DNA of 64,000 nucleotides. Source: Vibrio bathopelagicus (lineage in GTDB: Bacteria; Pseudomonadota; Gammaproteobacteria; Enterobacterales; Vibrionaceae). Position numbers and translations under genes: made by a program. Below the pieces are notes generated by a model. That model had not been told where the DNA came from. It saw nothing but the letters and a program-made list of their open reading frames with translations, and did no database searches. The stretch is from contig NZ_CP062500.1 of assembly GCF_014879975.1 (NCBI RefSeq), forward strand, positions 1,550,001 through 1,614,000, written 5' to 3'. Shown here in pieces: positions 37,006-48,400 of this stretch. Numbering within the stretch: position 1 is the stretch's first letter; each line of letters opens with the position of its first letter.

Positions 37006-37977
37006 TTATTTCAAGAAACCAAGCTCACGCATTAGGTCGCCCATTTGTTTTTCTTGGTCTTCTAGGAACGCGTAAAAATCTTTGTCTGCTTTGTAGTTGT
37101 CAATCCAACCGTTACGGTCACGAACGACTTGCCATTCATCGGTCTTGTACATTTTGCCTAGCGCTTCATTCCACTCGTCGATTTTTGCTTGACTAGTGCC
37201 TGGAGCTGCGAAGAAACCACGCCAGTTGGCAAATACAGTTTCATTGCCGTATTCCGTTAGTGTTGGAATGTTTGGAGCAGCATCAAGACGTTTTGGTGCC
37301 GTCACTGCCAATACTTTTACTTGGCCAGACTTAGACATCTCTAACACTTCACCAAGGCCTGTTGAAAGCAGTTGGGTTTCACCAGAAAGCAGTGCGGCCA
37401 TTGCTTTACCACCGGCATCATAGGCAATGTAACGCACTTTCTTAGCGTCAAAACCTTCGCCTTTGAATGCTGCTGCCACAACAAGGTGATCCATGCTGCC
37501 ACGAGCAGAGCCGCCAGCAATTTTTACTTTACGTGGGTTGCTTTCGAATTCTTTTACTACGTCTTCCCAAGTGTTGTACTTAGAATCTGCAGACGCGACG
37601 ATTGCACCGTAATCGGCAATAGTTGCTGCAACTGGAGTTAAGTCGCGGAAAGACTGTGGGAAGATACCTGTTAACGAGCGCACAACGATAGGCGTTGAGT
37701 TCACCATTAGTGTATCTTCTTGACGTTGAGCGGTTTCAATTAGGTGAGCAATTGCTTTACCGCCGCCGCCACCAGACAAGTTTTGGAAAGAGACATTTTC
37801 TACGATGTCTGATTTCACTAATACATCACCCGTACCACGAGCTGTCATATCCCAACCGCCACCAGCGCCGCCAGGGATTAGGAAGTGGATTTTCTCTACG
37901 TCAGCAGCAAAAGTGTTAAAAGAAAAGGTTGCTGCGATGATAGAAGCCGCAAGAGTAGGTTTCAGTGCCTTGAACAT
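37006..37977 (-). CDS. tctC: Tripartite tricarboxylate transporter, periplasmic binding protein
   Basis: 323 residues. A signal peptide ends after residue 24 (FNTFA, then ADVEKIHFLIPG). The Bug/TctC motifs are present: IHFLIPGGAGGGWDMTARG at the N-terminus, GGSARGSMDHL in the middle, LTEYGNETVFANWRGFFAAPG. It captures a carboxylate in the periplasm and hands it to TctA/TctB. It is the first gene of the operon, separated from tctB by 246 bases that contain a stabilising stem-loop. A pair of GTTAAC palindromes lies about 110 bases upstream. Confidence 0.94.
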   Translation of the reverse strand: MFKALKPTLAASIIAATFSFNTFAADVEKIHFLIPGGAGGGWDMTARGTGDVLVKSDIVENVSFQNLSGGGGGKAIAHLIETAQRQEDTLMVNSTPIVVRSLTGIFPQSFRDLTPVAATIADYGAIVASADSKYNTWEDVVKEFESNPRKVKIAGGSARGSMDHLVVAAAFKGEGFDAKKVRYIAYDAGGKAMAALLSGETQLLSTGLGEVLEMSKSGQVKVLAVTAPKRLDAAPNIPTLTEYGNETVFANWRGFFAAPGTSQAKIDEWNEALGKMYKTDEWQVVRDRNGWIDNYKADKDFYAFLEDQEKQMGDLMRELGFLK

Positions 37978-38083
37978 GGTTCACGTTCCTTATGTAGGGG
38001 ATCTCTTCAATGGAGAGAAACTTATGTTTTATATCCAGCTGCTAAACACACGAGTAGGATATTGCTTAGCAGATGAGGTTAAA

Positions 38084-38100
38084 GTTAACGGTGTGTTAAC
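38084..38100. promoter_or_regulatory. Paired GTTAAC palindromes upstream of tctC
   Basis: GTTAAC at 38084-38089 and again at 38095-38100, separated by 5 bases, about 107 bases upstream of the tctC start. It could be a regulator site; not assignable. Confidence 0.3.
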
Positions 38101-38204
38101 GAATTGTCTTTAATGCGGTGATATTGAGGATAAAGAACATTGGGTGAATAAAGTTCATAAAGTTCACGGCGAGAAGCTAGTGTCTTTATTCGTTGAGAGA
38201 CATA

Positions 38205-38232
38205 AAAAAGAGAGCCACCAGGGCTCTCTTTA
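38205..38232 (-). terminator. Terminator of the hybrid kinase operon
   Basis: AAAGAGAGCC pairs with GGCTCTCTTT around a 5-base loop. The A6 to its left is a T6 run on the minus strand. Confidence 0.87.
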
Positions 38233-38270
38233 ATTGTTTGTAAACTCGAACAAATCTCGTCTTTTCATTT

Positions 38271-41200
38271 TCACGATGAGTTCGTGAGTGCTGAGTTTTT
38301 TAGCAGTTCATTGGCGGTATCGAAGTCGAATTCCTCTAGCGCGCCTTCCAACCTTTTGAACTCAGAAGGAGATAAGCCCACTACTGAACCATCTTCAATG
38401 TTAAGAATGATGTTGAGTGCTTCTGTATCATCGTTGGCAACGGCTTCCAGTAATTGACGGTACAACTTGGCGTTTGGCTGATTGGGTGATGGAGCCGTGT
38501 TTGCCTGTTGTTCTTCCGGATATTTATGGGTTGGATCTGACTTTGAGAGCGAGTTTGCGATCTGTTGGCTTAACGTGATCGTGGTTTTGATGACCTTGTC
38601 TTTTAAATCGGTATCCGTGAGTTCGGATTCCAGCTTTTCACATAGACTATGCAAGTCGCTAGCCCCCAGGTTACCAGCGACACCTTTGAGTGTGTGTAAG
38701 TAACGCTGCTGAGCACTGCTTGATAGTTCGGAGGCTAAAGTTTCTTCGTCAGAGTAAGCTTCAAAAAATCGCTTTAGTAGTTTTAGGTATAGCTGGTGAT
38801 TGTTGCTTGCCCTCATCAATCCCATGTTGGTATCAAGACCACTAATGACAGGTAACGCCTCGGGTTCTTTTTCTGCGTTGTTTTCTTCTTGTAGAGTATT
38901 GGTGGACTCTTGCAATGAAACATTGAACTGCACAGGGTTAGACGGTGAAACCCAATTTGCCAAGGTCGCGAACATAGAGCCGACATCAATCGGTTTTGCG
39001 ATAATGTCACTCATCCCGCAATTGAGTGCTTTCTCTTTATCTCGCTCCATTACGTTTGCTGTCATCGCAATGATTGGGGTGTGAGTGTCTTTTATCTCGT
39101 TGCGGATATGCTCAGTTGCTTCATATCCGTCCATGATTGGCATTTGGCAGTCCATCAAGATGCCATCGAAAGGGGTATCATCAGCAATGGCTTGTTGATA
39201 AAGATCGATGGCTTGTTGTCCATTCTCAGCAATGGTGACTTTAATCTGCTGGCCTTCTAACAGCTCTGTCGCGAGCTCTTGGTTTATCTCGTTGTCTTCA
39301 ACCAACAAGATGTTAGCACCAGCCAGTTGTTGAACATTCGCAAGCTGATTCTGTTGTTCCAATTCGCTACGAGAGACGCGATCTGAATCAAGCCCATAAA
39401 GAGACACGATAGAGTCAAAGAGGTGAGAAGAGGTAATCGGCTTGTCTAAAATACTCGGAACCTCAAAGCCTCTTTTAGTAATGGCTTCGGCTAATTCTTC
39501 TCGGCCATAAGCGGTTAGCATCATTATTTTCGGCTCTTTACTCAGTGATAAGCCGAGATTGAGCGCTTCTAACAGATCAACACCGTCGCGTTTAGGCATT
39601 TTCCAATCTGAGATAATAAGATCAAAGGGTTTATTGTTAGCATCTGCGGTGTGTAATTCCACTAACGCTTCATCAACAGAAGCACTTAACGTTGGAGTGA
39701 GTTTTAGAGATTCTAAAATATCGCCAACGATCAAGCGTGCACTAGAGTTGTCATCAACAACCAACACCTTCAAATGATTAATCGAAGCGGGAACCACCAC
39801 TCGGTTTTGGGTTATTGAGTGACTAACGCGAGTTGCGATCGTAAATGAGAAGGTTGAGCCTTTACCAAGTTCCGTTGAAACGTGAATGTCTCCACCCATT
39901 AATTGGCTGAGCTCCTTACTGATCGCTAAGCCCAAACCCGTACCACCATATTTCCGAGTGGTAGAGCTATCGGCTTGAGTGAACTTATTGAACAGTTTAG
40001 CGGCTTGCTCTTGTGTCATACCTATTCCGCTATCAGAGACAGCAAAATTCAGTTTTATGTCGTCACCATCTCTTTCTTCAACAGAGATAGAAATTTTCAC
40101 TTCGCCTTTCTCTGTGAATTTAACGGCATTGTTGCTGAGGTTAATCAAGATCTGGCCAAGCCTTAGCGGATCACCAATAAGATTGGTTGGCACATCTCGG
40201 TCTACTTGGATTAGAAGCTCTAAGCCACGCTCAGAAGCTCGTAGGCCAACCAAGTTAGTAATGTTGTCTAGTACGTTCTCGAGATGGAAATCGACGTTTT
40301 CTATGTCTAATTTACCCGCTTCGATTTTAGAGAAGTCGAGAATGTCATTGATTAGCCCAAGTAAGGTGTCTGAAGAGAGTTTCACTTTATGGATGTAGTT
40401 ACGTTGTGCCTTAGTTAAATCGGTTTTTAGTGCCAAATAGCTCATACCAATGATGGCGTTCATCGGTGTTCTGATTTCATGGCTCATGTTAGCTAAGAAA
40501 TCGGATTTAGCATGATTGGCGGCATCAGCTTCGTCACGTGCAACGGCTAAGTTTGTTGCAAAGTGCTCAAGGGCTGAATGCGCTTTGTTGGCTAACAGGC
40601 CCATCAACAAAATGATCAAAAAGAATATTAAGCCACCAATGGCAAGGTGTGATGAGACGCTTGAAGAGTCTTTTACATTATCACTTTCCGCCATATAAGC
40701 ATTCGCAACTAAGTCATGCAGTTGAGTGAAATTAGCGTTCATCTCTTTCAATACTTGATGGCTAAGCAGTTGAGCTCTGGCTAGGTTAGAAAATTCGGCT
40801 TCATAAAATGTCACGTGTTGATCAAACGCGGTGATATTCATTTCAGGTGCGTATAACGTCAGAATGTCAGCCGCTGCGAGTGACACAGACTGCATTTCAC
40901 CGATCAAAGTAAAGACTTGTTCTGATATCACCGATTGATCAGCAGATTTCGCTAACGAAAAATCACGATTGAGCTGCTCTGATTGGCTTAACAGCGTTTG
41001 AATAATCAGCAGATTTTCACCGATTGAAAGCTGAGATGAAAGGCGAGATTGAGCATGTCCTATCTGTTTGTTGAGGTCGGTTAATAAACCTTGTTGCTGT
41101 GAGTTAAGCATCGTTGAAGCGCGTGATAGCTCAATACCGCTGCGAGATACTTGCTTGGTGATTGATGTTTTGAGTTGTACTGCAGAGCTAGACAAGCCTT

Positions 41201-41945
41201 GTAGCTGAACTAGGTTAGTGTAGTAGCGGTTCTGAGCTTGTTGGACAGTTTGTAGTAACTCCGTGCCTTGTGGGTCTGTGACCTCGTTTTTAAGCTGAGT
41301 AATTAATGCTGATATCTTCTGGATTTCAATCTTGGTTAACGCATATGTTTGTGGCGAACCAGTCAGCAGAAATTCCTTTTCTAAGTTTTGAACTTTGGCA
41401 CTGAGTGTTGTGAGCCCACCAATTTTCATAACTCTATCAGCTTGATCTTCACTTAATATTCTAAGTTGTTTAACGTCTTGGCTAACCGCATTGATTGTGT
41501 CTTTGTGAGCGCTTTGCATTTCCGTAAGCAGATCAGTGGCCGCTAGCGATTTTTGGTTCATTCGATCACGAGCTTTCTCGCTCAACTCAATCAAGTCAGC
41601 GTATTTGATGAATTGATTTATATATCCAGTGAGCGATATTTCAGCGTGCGGGTTTTGGTTATGAGCAGCAAAGGCTTCGACCAACTCCTTTGACAGTTCT
41701 GCTTCTTTATAGAAGAGTTGCGCAGATTGCGGTATACGCTCGTTGCTAAAAGAGAGTTCGTGAACGCGAAGCTTGTCGAGGGAGGTAAGCAATTGAGTAC
41801 TGACCGCGTAGTCTTCAATGCCGACGAAGCGATTGTTTAGGTTAAACCATGCGGCAACCGCCACCGAGAACAGCACTATGGTGGCAATAATAAAAGAGAT
41901 GAGTATTTTTTTAGAATCAGATGCGAATCTGGAAACAGTATTCAT
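38271..41945 (-). CDS. BarA-like hybrid sensor kinase with two receivers and an HPt domain
   Basis: 1224 residues. TM1 at 13-33, a very long periplasmic helical sensor (about 34-432), TM2 at 434-452, then a kinase core with phospho-acceptor H489 in [11 protein letters not shown] and ATPase boxes ([24 protein letters not shown]). The first receiver (about 724-852) has D780 and the second (about 876-1000) has D932 ([11 protein letters not shown]). The HPt domain carries H1084 (LHTLKG). All phosphorelay residues are intact. The periplasmic sensor resembles long helical-bundle chemoreceptor modules. It follows an HD-GYP response regulator by 32 bases, so a relay to cyclic di-GMP turnover is likely. 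Confidence 0.92.
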   Translation of the reverse strand: MNTVSRFASDSKKILISFIIATIVLFSVAVAAWFNLNNRFVGIEDYAVSTQLLTSLDKLRVHELSFSNERIPQSAQLFYKEAELSKELVEAFAAHNQNPHAEISLTGYINQFIKYADLIELSEKARDRMNQKSLAATDLLTEMQSAHKDTINAVSQDVKQLRILSEDQADRVMKIGGLTTLSAKVQNLEKEFLLTGSPQTYALTKIEIQKISALITQLKNEVTDPQGTELLQTVQQAQNRYYTNLVQLQGLSSSAVQLKTSITKQVSRSGIELSRASTMLNSQQQGLLTDLNKQIGHAQSRLSSQLSIGENLLIIQTLLSQSEQLNRDFSLAKSADQSVISEQVFTLIGEMQSVSLAAADILTLYAPEMNITAFDQHVTFYEAEFSNLARAQLLSHQVLKEMNANFTQLHDLVANAYMAESDNVKDSSSVSSHLAIGGLIFFLIILLMGLLANKAHSALEHFATNLAVARDEADAANHAKSDFLANMSHEIRTPMNAIIGMSYLALKTDLTKAQRNYIHKVKLSSDTLLGLINDILDFSKIEAGKLDIENVDFHLENVLDNITNLVGLRASERGLELLIQVDRDVPTNLIGDPLRLGQILINLSNNAVKFTEKGEVKISISVEERDGDDIKLNFAVSDSGIGMTQEQAAKLFNKFTQADSSTTRKYGGTGLGLAISKELSQLMGGDIHVSTELGKGSTFSFTIATRVSHSITQNRVVVPASINHLKVLVVDDNSSARLIVGDILESLKLTPTLSASVDEALVELHTADANNKPFDLIISDWKMPKRDGVDLLEALNLGLSLSKEPKIMMLTAYGREELAEAITKRGFEVPSILDKPITSSHLFDSIVSLYGLDSDRVSRSELEQQNQLANVQQLAGANILLVEDNEINQELATELLEGQQIKVTIAENGQQAIDLYQQAIADDTPFDGILMDCQMPIMDGYEATEHIRNEIKDTHTPIIAMTANVMERDKEKALNCGMSDIIAKPIDVGSMFATLANWVSPSNPVQFNVSLQESTNTLQEENNAEKEPEALPVISGLDTNMGLMRASNNHQLYLKLLKRFFEAYSDEETLASELSSSAQQRYLHTLKGVAGNLGASDLHSLCEKLESELTDTDLKDKVIKTTITLSQQIANSLSKSDPTHKYPEEQQANTAPSPNQPNAKLYRQLLEAVANDDTEALNIILNIEDGSVVGLSPSEFKRLEGALEEFDFDTANELLKNSALTNSS

Positions 41946-41977
41946 AAAGTACCTGTATTTAAAAAGTACCAGCGAAC

Positions 41978-43021
41978 TTAGTGGTCTTGTTCATCAGTAA
42001 AAGAGCCCTTGATGGTTAACATCTCATCGAGCTTGTTAATGAAGATAGGAACTAAGTTAGGGTCAAAGTGAAGGCCAGCTTGTTCTTGTATTAGCTCAAT
42101 CGCTTTTTCAATTGGCCAAGCTTCTTTGTACGGGCGCTCGCTAGTTAGGGCGTCGAATACGTCTGCAATTGCTACAATACGAGCACTTAGAGGAATGTCT
42201 TCGCCAGACAGTTTATGAGGGTAGCCGCTGCCATCCCATTTCTCGTGGTGGTAAAGTGCGATCTCTTGAGCGAGTTTCAGCAATTTGGAGTCGTTGTCTC
42301 CAATGATGTCTCCGCCAATGGTGACGTGTGTTTGCATGATTGCCCATTCATCTGCATCAAGCTTACCGGGTTTGCCTAATATGCAGTCGGGGATGCCAAT
42401 TTTTCCAATGTCATGCATCGGTGCTGCTTGGAACAGTAGTTCAACCCATTCTTCACCCACGTCTAACTGCTGAGCAATGATCTTTGAGTAGTAACTCATT
42501 CTAACGACGTGCATTCCGGTTTCATTGTCTTTGTATTCAGCGGCTCGGCCAAGCTTACGAATGATCTCAAGCCGGCTCATTTCGAGCGCTTCTGTTCTTT
42601 GTCGGACTTTACGTGACAGCGCAAGGTTTTGGTCATACAACGAAATATGTGTCGCGACACGAGCTTTCACTATCGGCGGGCTAACGGGTTTGGTTATGTA
42701 GTCCACCGCACCTAATTCAAACCCTTTTTGTTCATCTATCACGTCTGTTTTCGCCGTGACAAAGATGACGGGAATATCAGAGGTGACAGGGTCGCTTTTT
42801 AGCCTTTGGCAGACTTCATAACCGTCCATTTCAGGCATCATGATGTCGAGAAGAATGAGGTGAGGTTTTGGCGAGGAAGAGGCTATCTTTAACGCTTTTT
42901 CGCCTGATGTAGCCGCTTTGATTTTAAAATCGTCGTTGAGGATTCCAGAGAGAGTGTGGATGTTGTCTGGGATATCATCAACAACCAAAATAATGGGTTT
43001 ATCTGTCGTAATTTGATTCAT
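41978..43021 (-). CDS. Response regulator with HD-GYP phosphodiesterase output
   Basis: 347 residues. A receiver domain (about 9-125) with DD at 15-16, phospho-acceptor D59 ([13 protein letters not shown]) and K111. A short coiled linker leads to an intact HD-GYP domain: [25 protein letters not shown] (HD at 203-204), [11 protein letters not shown] (258-268) and [13 protein letters not shown]. It should hydrolyse cyclic di-GMP when phosphorylated. It is cotranscribed with the hybrid kinase downstream, the probable phosphodonor. Unlike the HD-GYP protein at 27201-28349, its GYP motif is complete. Confidence 0.94.
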   Translation of the reverse strand: MNQITTDKPIILVVDDIPDNIHTLSGILNDDFKIKAATSGEKALKIASSSPKPHLILLDIMMPEMDGYEVCQRLKSDPVTSDIPVIFVTAKTDVIDEQKGFELGAVDYITKPVSPPIVKARVATHISLYDQNLALSRKVRQRTEALEMSRLEIIRKLGRAAEYKDNETGMHVVRMSYYSKIIAQQLDVGEEWVELLFQAAPMHDIGKIGIPDCILGKPGKLDADEWAIMQTHVTIGGDIIGDNDSKLLKLAQEIALYHHEKWDGSGYPHKLSGEDIPLSARIVAIADVFDALTSERPYKEAWPIEKAIELIQEQAGLHFDPNLVPIFINKLDEMLTIKGSFTDEQDH

Positions 43022-43342
43022 TTTTTGTCCCTAAAAAATTTAATCAGATTGCTATGTTCTATGCTAGTAAAGCGTAGTGGAATTTGGTGGAAATGCATGA
43101 TTTCAGGAGGGTTAATTATTGGTTTTGGAATCCAAAAGGAAATAATGGTACACCTATCTATGAATAGATATTTTATATGTTAACCTTTATTTAACAAAGA
43201 ATAACTACATGGATTGTGTAGTAGTGCGATCAAGGTTGAATAGTTCAGGGTTTAGTTTGCTAAGACCGAATAATTCAGAGGGACTTAGTCGTTCAAGTAA
43301 CTTTTCAAATCTAAAGTGGACTTGTTACAGGGAGAACGTACG
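43022..43342. other. Divergent intergenic region upstream of the orphan gene
   Basis: 321 bases between the HD-GYP regulator (left) and the unknown 409-residue gene (right). AT-rich in the middle. A partial direct repeat, AGTTCAGGGTTTAGTTTGCT-like then AATTCAGAGGGACTTAGT, is visible near 43240-43290 but is too degenerate to call. Confidence 0.4.
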
Positions 43343-44572
43343 ATGCCGAATACAGGGCTGACCATCATTCAGAAAGACATGCTATCGCTATTTGCGAATG
43401 CAGATTTGGTGGGTGTGACTAAAGTAGATAAGGTTAAGATTGCGGTTGCCGCCGCAACAGAAGTAGACAGTTTAACGGGCACCATTACCGAGGCTGTGAC
43501 AGGGAGTGGAACCAGCCTTGCTGGTATGATTGAAAACATAATCGAGCAGATAAAAGAAAAATTCCTCGATTATGCAAAGAGTATTACCAGTATTGCGATG
43601 GATGATATCAAAGCTCAGATATTGAGTATGATTCCAAGCTTGGTTAAGCGAATTTTTGCTGATTTAGCGCCTGCAATCGATGATATTAAAGAAGCCGCGA
43701 CGAGAATTTACTCGGCGTTGGGCAAAGCCGTTAACAATCATAAAACCCGTCACCTTAGCTCAATGACAACGACGCGTGTTGGTGCTGATGTGATTGATAA
43801 AATCCGTGGTGAGATCCGCGCCGTTGCGATCGAAGATTCAATGATTGCACTGGCTCATGGTGGAGTAATTGCGATTAACTTAGCCAGTTCAGGAATTGGT
43901 GCCACTGTAACCAGTATTGTTAAAGCGGTTCTTTCTATTTTCAACTTTTTCCGTGGTTTATACGACAAATGGGTCATGGAGCGTAAGTTCCGTAAGTTTA
44001 AGCAAGAGTGCGTGATGCTGAATCAGAAGCGAGATGTTATTGGCGCTAACTTCTTCCGAGACTGGTTCAAAATGAAGATGGAAGAGATCCCCGTTATCGC
44101 TTCCTACATGGTTTGTATGCCTTGTTATAGTTCCCCATATAATTTTCTTTCAATTACCGATATCACACCACCTCCGCCTAATATGAAGACTCGCTTAACT
44201 CGAAGAATTAAGCGCAAATTTGGCCGTAAGGTGAATACCGATCCTTCAGTGATCAAGTTATCTTTCCAGAAGTCGACCTTGAGTGCTTACGCCACATTGC
44301 AAGAAGAGGCTAAGGCGTTTATTGCCAACAGTGAAATCGCGCTTGAAAGTAATAAGCCGGGAGTGAAACAGGCGTTAAATGCCGCACGTGGTGAACCTAA
44401 CTTTATTCCGGGAACGGATGAGAAAGCATTTTCCAAGGCGGTAAGAAAACAGCAGGTTAAGAACTTCTTTAATGGTACAACTATCAAAGAGAGCGTGAAA
44501 GAAAGCCTTGCCCCCAAAGCATTAGCCGCAACCGTTGCTGGTGGGTTGGAATCGCTCCTAATACCTGAATAA
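43343..44572 (+). CDS. Unknown 409-residue protein next to the T6SS cluster (possible effector)
   Basis: The ATG at 43343 has AGGGAGAA upstream; the frame opens at 43316 without support. The N-terminal 150 residues are helical and amphipathic (SLAGMIENIIEQIKEKFLDYA, SMIPSLVKRIFADLAPAID). A hydrophobic Gly/Ala-rich segment of about 35 residues follows near 175-210 (HGGVIAINLASSGIGATV, then VKAVLSIFNFF). A proline knot (TPPPPN) and a strongly basic stretch (RLTRRIKRKFGRK) come next, then a helical tail. No signal peptide, MIX, PAAR or known catalytic motif was seen. A membrane-acting protein is possible. The gene is convergent with the T6SS operon and separated from it by a terminator. No obvious immunity gene follows. 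I do not recognise the family. Confidence 0.7.
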   Translation: MPNTGLTIIQKDMLSLFANADLVGVTKVDKVKIAVAAATEVDSLTGTITEAVTGSGTSLAGMIENIIEQIKEKFLDYAKSITSIAMDDIKAQILSMIPSLVKRIFADLAPAIDDIKEAATRIYSALGKAVNNHKTRHLSSMTTTRVGADVIDKIRGEIRAVAIEDSMIALAHGGVIAINLASSGIGATVTSIVKAVLSIFNFFRGLYDKWVMERKFRKFKQECVMLNQKRDVIGANFFRDWFKMKMEEIPVIASYMVCMPCYSSPYNFLSITDITPPPPNMKTRLTRRIKRKFGRKVNTDPSVIKLSFQKSTLSAYATLQEEAKAFIANSEIALESNKPGVKQALNAARGEPNFIPGTDEKAFSKAVRKQQVKNFFNGTTIKESVKESLAPKALAATVAGGLESLLIPE

Positions 44573-44643
44573 CAAAATGAACAGCTGCTGGAATCACTCA
44601 GGTTATTGATTTCACAACATAGGCCAAGTGGCTTGAAGCGAAC

Positions 44644-44675
44644 AAAAAAGCGGATGATTGATCATCCGCTTTTTC
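44644..44675. terminator. Bidirectional terminator between the orphan gene and the T6SS operon
   Basis: AAAAAGCGGATGAT pairs perfectly with ATCATCCGCTTTTT around TG. T runs on both strands end both convergent transcripts. Confidence 0.92.
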
Positions 44676-44709
44676 TTTGTCTGAAGATATAGATATAAAT
44701 ATAGTCGGC

Positions 44710-45489
44710 TTATCTATGCTGTTTTAGTAGAATCTGATACCGAGTTGGTAGGGCTGTATCATCTAAAAATTCCTCTAACGTAACCGCAAGAGCGAACCAA
44801 TCGTCAAGCTTGCTTGTTACCAAGTCCTGTCTAAAGTACCGAGGCGTGTAACTGTCAAAGCGAAGTTGTTCGCGTTCAGTACCTATGTTAGTAACAGAGC
44901 CAAAGTCGATGAGTTGAGCTTGTCCTTGTGGGCAGAATACGATGTTGGATGGCTTAATATCACCATGAACGAAACCTAACCTGTGGACTTGGTTAATTGT
45001 AGATTCTAAAGCGTTAAGCCAGCGTGAAGGTAAACACTCCGCTAAATTTGAATATGCTTGTATCTCTAGCAGTGTTTTACCATTCATGTAAGAAAGAACT
45101 AAACAGTCACTCTTGTGGCTAGAAAAGTAATCACAATAGTTAGGCCAGATATCATTTTTATTGGAGTCGGTATTGAAATTGGTATTTGAATACAGAAACT
45201 CCGCCTCTTGTTTTAAGAAATGGCGGTGCTTTAACTCTTGAGCTGATTTTATCGTAACCAGCCCCCAACTAGGATGTTGGGCTTTGAAAACCCGTGAACT
45301 TAAACGAGAGAGGTTAGTGTATCCATGAGCGTTGAACACTTGCAGAAGCTTTTCATCGTTCGAGTCCGTTTTTGAGAATAGATCATCCTCAGAAATTTGA
45401 GCTCGCCTTAATGGACATGACGAGCTGTTTGAAAGTGCGTTATCAGATACCACTTGGTAGTGAGAATCCAGAGAAGAAACCGGGAACAA
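44710..45489 (-). CDS. Serine/threonine protein kinase of the T6SS cluster
   Basis: 259 residues, kinase domain only. The lysine of strand 3 is K81 (VTIK), alpha-C glutamate E95, catalytic loop HGDIKPSN at 175-182 and DFG at 195-197. The loop has HGD in place of HRD, so it is an atypical, non-RD kinase. There is no C-terminal membrane or sensor part, unlike PpkA of Pseudomonas. The TTG start at 45489 overlaps tssM by 47 bases; a GTG at 45453 is an alternative. It is the last gene of the T6SS operon. In other systems such kinases phosphorylate the FHA protein, which is encoded here by tagH. No matching PP2C phosphatase is in the window. Confidence 0.82.
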   Translation of the reverse strand: MFPVSSLDSHYQVVSDNALSNSSSCPLRRAQISEDDLFSKTDSNDEKLLQVFNAHGYTNLSRLSSRVFKAQHPSWGLVTIKSAQELKHRHFLKQEAEFLYSNTNFNTDSNKNDIWPNYCDYFSSHKSDCLVLSYMNGKTLLEIQAYSNLAECLPSRWLNALESTINQVHRLGFVHGDIKPSNIVFCPQGQAQLIDFGSVTNIGTEREQLRFDSYTPRYFRQDLVTSKLDDWFALAVTLEEFLDDTALPTRYQILLKQHR

Positions 45490-48400
45490 ATGGGTTCGAT
45501 TGACCTTGAGTTTTGATGGTCAGCTTTACTTTACTGTCACCGTATACAAACTCAACCTGAGTATCTTGTGCAGAGGTGAAATTCACGTTTGGCTCGAACA
45601 AACGGAACCAACTCCATGTTCCTTTTACGGTGTTCTGGCCAATTGTAGAATCCTGAGCATTGAGTTGAATGCCCAACTTCTCGATAAACTTCGCGTCACC
45701 TTGCCACGATTGTTGGCTCCATAGCGTTGGGCCATGACGATAGGTAAAGATAGGCTTATCTGAAATGATTGAAAACTCCGTGATGTTTGGCGTCATATCG
45801 ACGGCTTTCAGTTGGAAATTGATCAGAATGTTCGATGGATCCGCTAAGAATAGGGCGTTCTTTATATCAGCGGCCTTATCAATCATTGTCCAAACTTCAG
45901 GTGTAATGGATAACCCTGTACCTGGTAGTAATCCCGGTAAATAGGGTGCTTCGTCACTGTTTTTGATAAATCCATTTAAACGAGTTTGAGAGAATTTATC
46001 GACGATGCCATTAGTAACGAAGAAGGCTTTAACATCCGCAACACTGACATCCGATTTAGATTTTCGGTTGAACGGATAAAACGAAGCCAATCGCTGTTGG
46101 TAAGGTTGATACACTTCTTTCGACCACACTGTATTCAGGTAATCGTGAGCCAGTGACATCACCGTCTCATTACTCTGATGTACCACTTTATTAATCAGCT
46201 CTTCAGCGACCGTTAAATGATTGTTGGAGAGGCTTGATAGCGACGCAATCGGATTACCAGCTTGCAACGTCACGGACAACGTATCAAAGGCGACCTTTTG
46301 TGGCTCTTTAGTCTCGTAAAACTTGTCTCCCCACTTTTTAGCGTTAATAAATGCGGTTAGTAGGTTGTCTATGGGCTTCTTACCTTGGTCGTTGGCAGAA
46401 ACCTGTTTTTTGTACGATTGGAAACTAAGAGATATCTGACGAGCGGATTCTTTTTTGTCAGGATCTTGAATTGGCATGCTTGCAGGATCTTGTTCCTTGT
46501 CACCCTTAGCTGGTATTTCTAGTTCTACATAGGTGTACTTAGCGATCGTCGAGTACAAACTGACTAATGGATTATTGCTGGCTTCTGACAGGCTCGTTAA
46601 CGTATTTTTTAATTGCGTAGGGTCAGCCACTTCTTTGACTTCGACATTACGAACCAAATCACGCCAATAGTTAATGTAATCATTCTGGTAGGTTTGCTTC
46701 AACTCTCGGCTGATTCGGTGAAGCTCGAGTGCGCTAGGATAAGCACCGGCAACGCCTTCATAAGACTGCAAAGCAGATTTAAGAGTCGGGGAGTTGACTG
46801 ATAAATCGAGTTCGTTAAAACCCGTTGGCGTATAAATATACGGAACTAAGTAGCCGGCGTAACTTGGCGAGAATTGAAGTACTGAGTCAAAGTTCTCACC
46901 TAATTCACCACGAATATCGACGCGCTTTGCATAGATAGTAGAACTTTGGATATGTTCGTACAACAGGGTTTCAATACCTGTCTGGGTGATGACTTTCTTA
47001 GCTAGGCTCTCTAAATCATGGTTCGATTTTATTGGCGTTAGGTTACGTGCAAATATGTCATTCAATAGTACTTCTAGCTGAGCAATGTTGATGCTATCTG
47101 CCTCTCCTTGGTCTTGCAGAGTACGAACGTAGTAGTTTTTAAGCTCTTGGACATTGGTTCTGTCTTTGTTAAAAAGTAAACGGTAGTTATTAAGCAGAGA
47201 CAGCGTTTGAGATTGATCTTCAAGGTTTACGTACACAAACAGGTCTTTCTCGATCGTATTTTCCATCGAAGGGATAAGCACCTGTTGTAACTCCGTGAAA
47301 TAGGCTTCTTCGACTTCTTCCTTGATACTAGGGTTCGGCATAAACGGTAAGCTATACCAAGGCTCGGGCTGTTTGTAGAGGTTATATATTCGCTGTAGTG
47401 AGAACAGGTTCGGAATGTTATCTGCCATGTTTTCAATATCATAAGGTGAGGCAGATATCGCTTCTTTGTAGCGTTCCAACATTACATCCGCTCTGGTCTC
47501 ACGTTGATTTTGGAAATCAAAGTCGAACTTAATCACCAATAACACGGCTGCGAGTAAACCAATCCAAGAGAGCGTGAACAGAACTTGGTTAACCAACAAG
47601 GTGTTCTCTTTACGTTTGTTTACGCCCACTAGTTCGTGTTCCGATAGGATCACGTGTGTCATGAGGTATTGGGCAAACAAAGTCTGATTAACAGGGATTT
47701 GCTCGTTCTGTTGGTAGTGTTCATGTCCTACAGAGTAGGAGACCGCACTCGCAAGTAAGTCGGATTGCGAAGAGCTTTGGCCATCATGAGTGAAATAGAA
47801 GCCTCTGAACTGCAGTGCGTCACTGAGTTGCTCACCTCGGTATAATCGATTGAGGAACAGCCAAAGGTTTTGTTTCAATAGTCCAAACTGGAAAGGAGCA
47901 CTGGCAATAGAGTTTCGATAATCTTGATTCAATTGACCTGCTAGTGCATTGCTCATGTTCGCAATCAGTTCACTGATTAAATGATCGTATTCATCATTGA
48001 ACCAGTTCGCATCGATGCCACCATGTGCAGAGTAAGGCGCTGTGGCACCGAATACTTCATCTCTTTTCGACTCGTCAAAAGCAGAGAAGAACTGACAAAA
48101 GTCGCTGATGCTGCCCATATTCGAGATGACGTTATAAATCGGTAGGCTTACACCAAAGGCTTGATTGAACGTCTTGATTGTCGATTTAAGCTCGTCAGCC
48201 TGCTGTGTTATCTGTTCGTTATTTTCCAGTAGTGACGATACGTCAGTGGTGAGCAACAAGCCATTAGCTGCTTGTCTCGGGCGCCATGCGGTTAGAGACT
48301 GACTGAGTGTTTTTAGATATTCAGGATGCTGGTCTTCTCCCATACTCACCGACACTAAAATAGAGTGCTCACTGACCCAAAATAGGATCGGGAATTCGAT

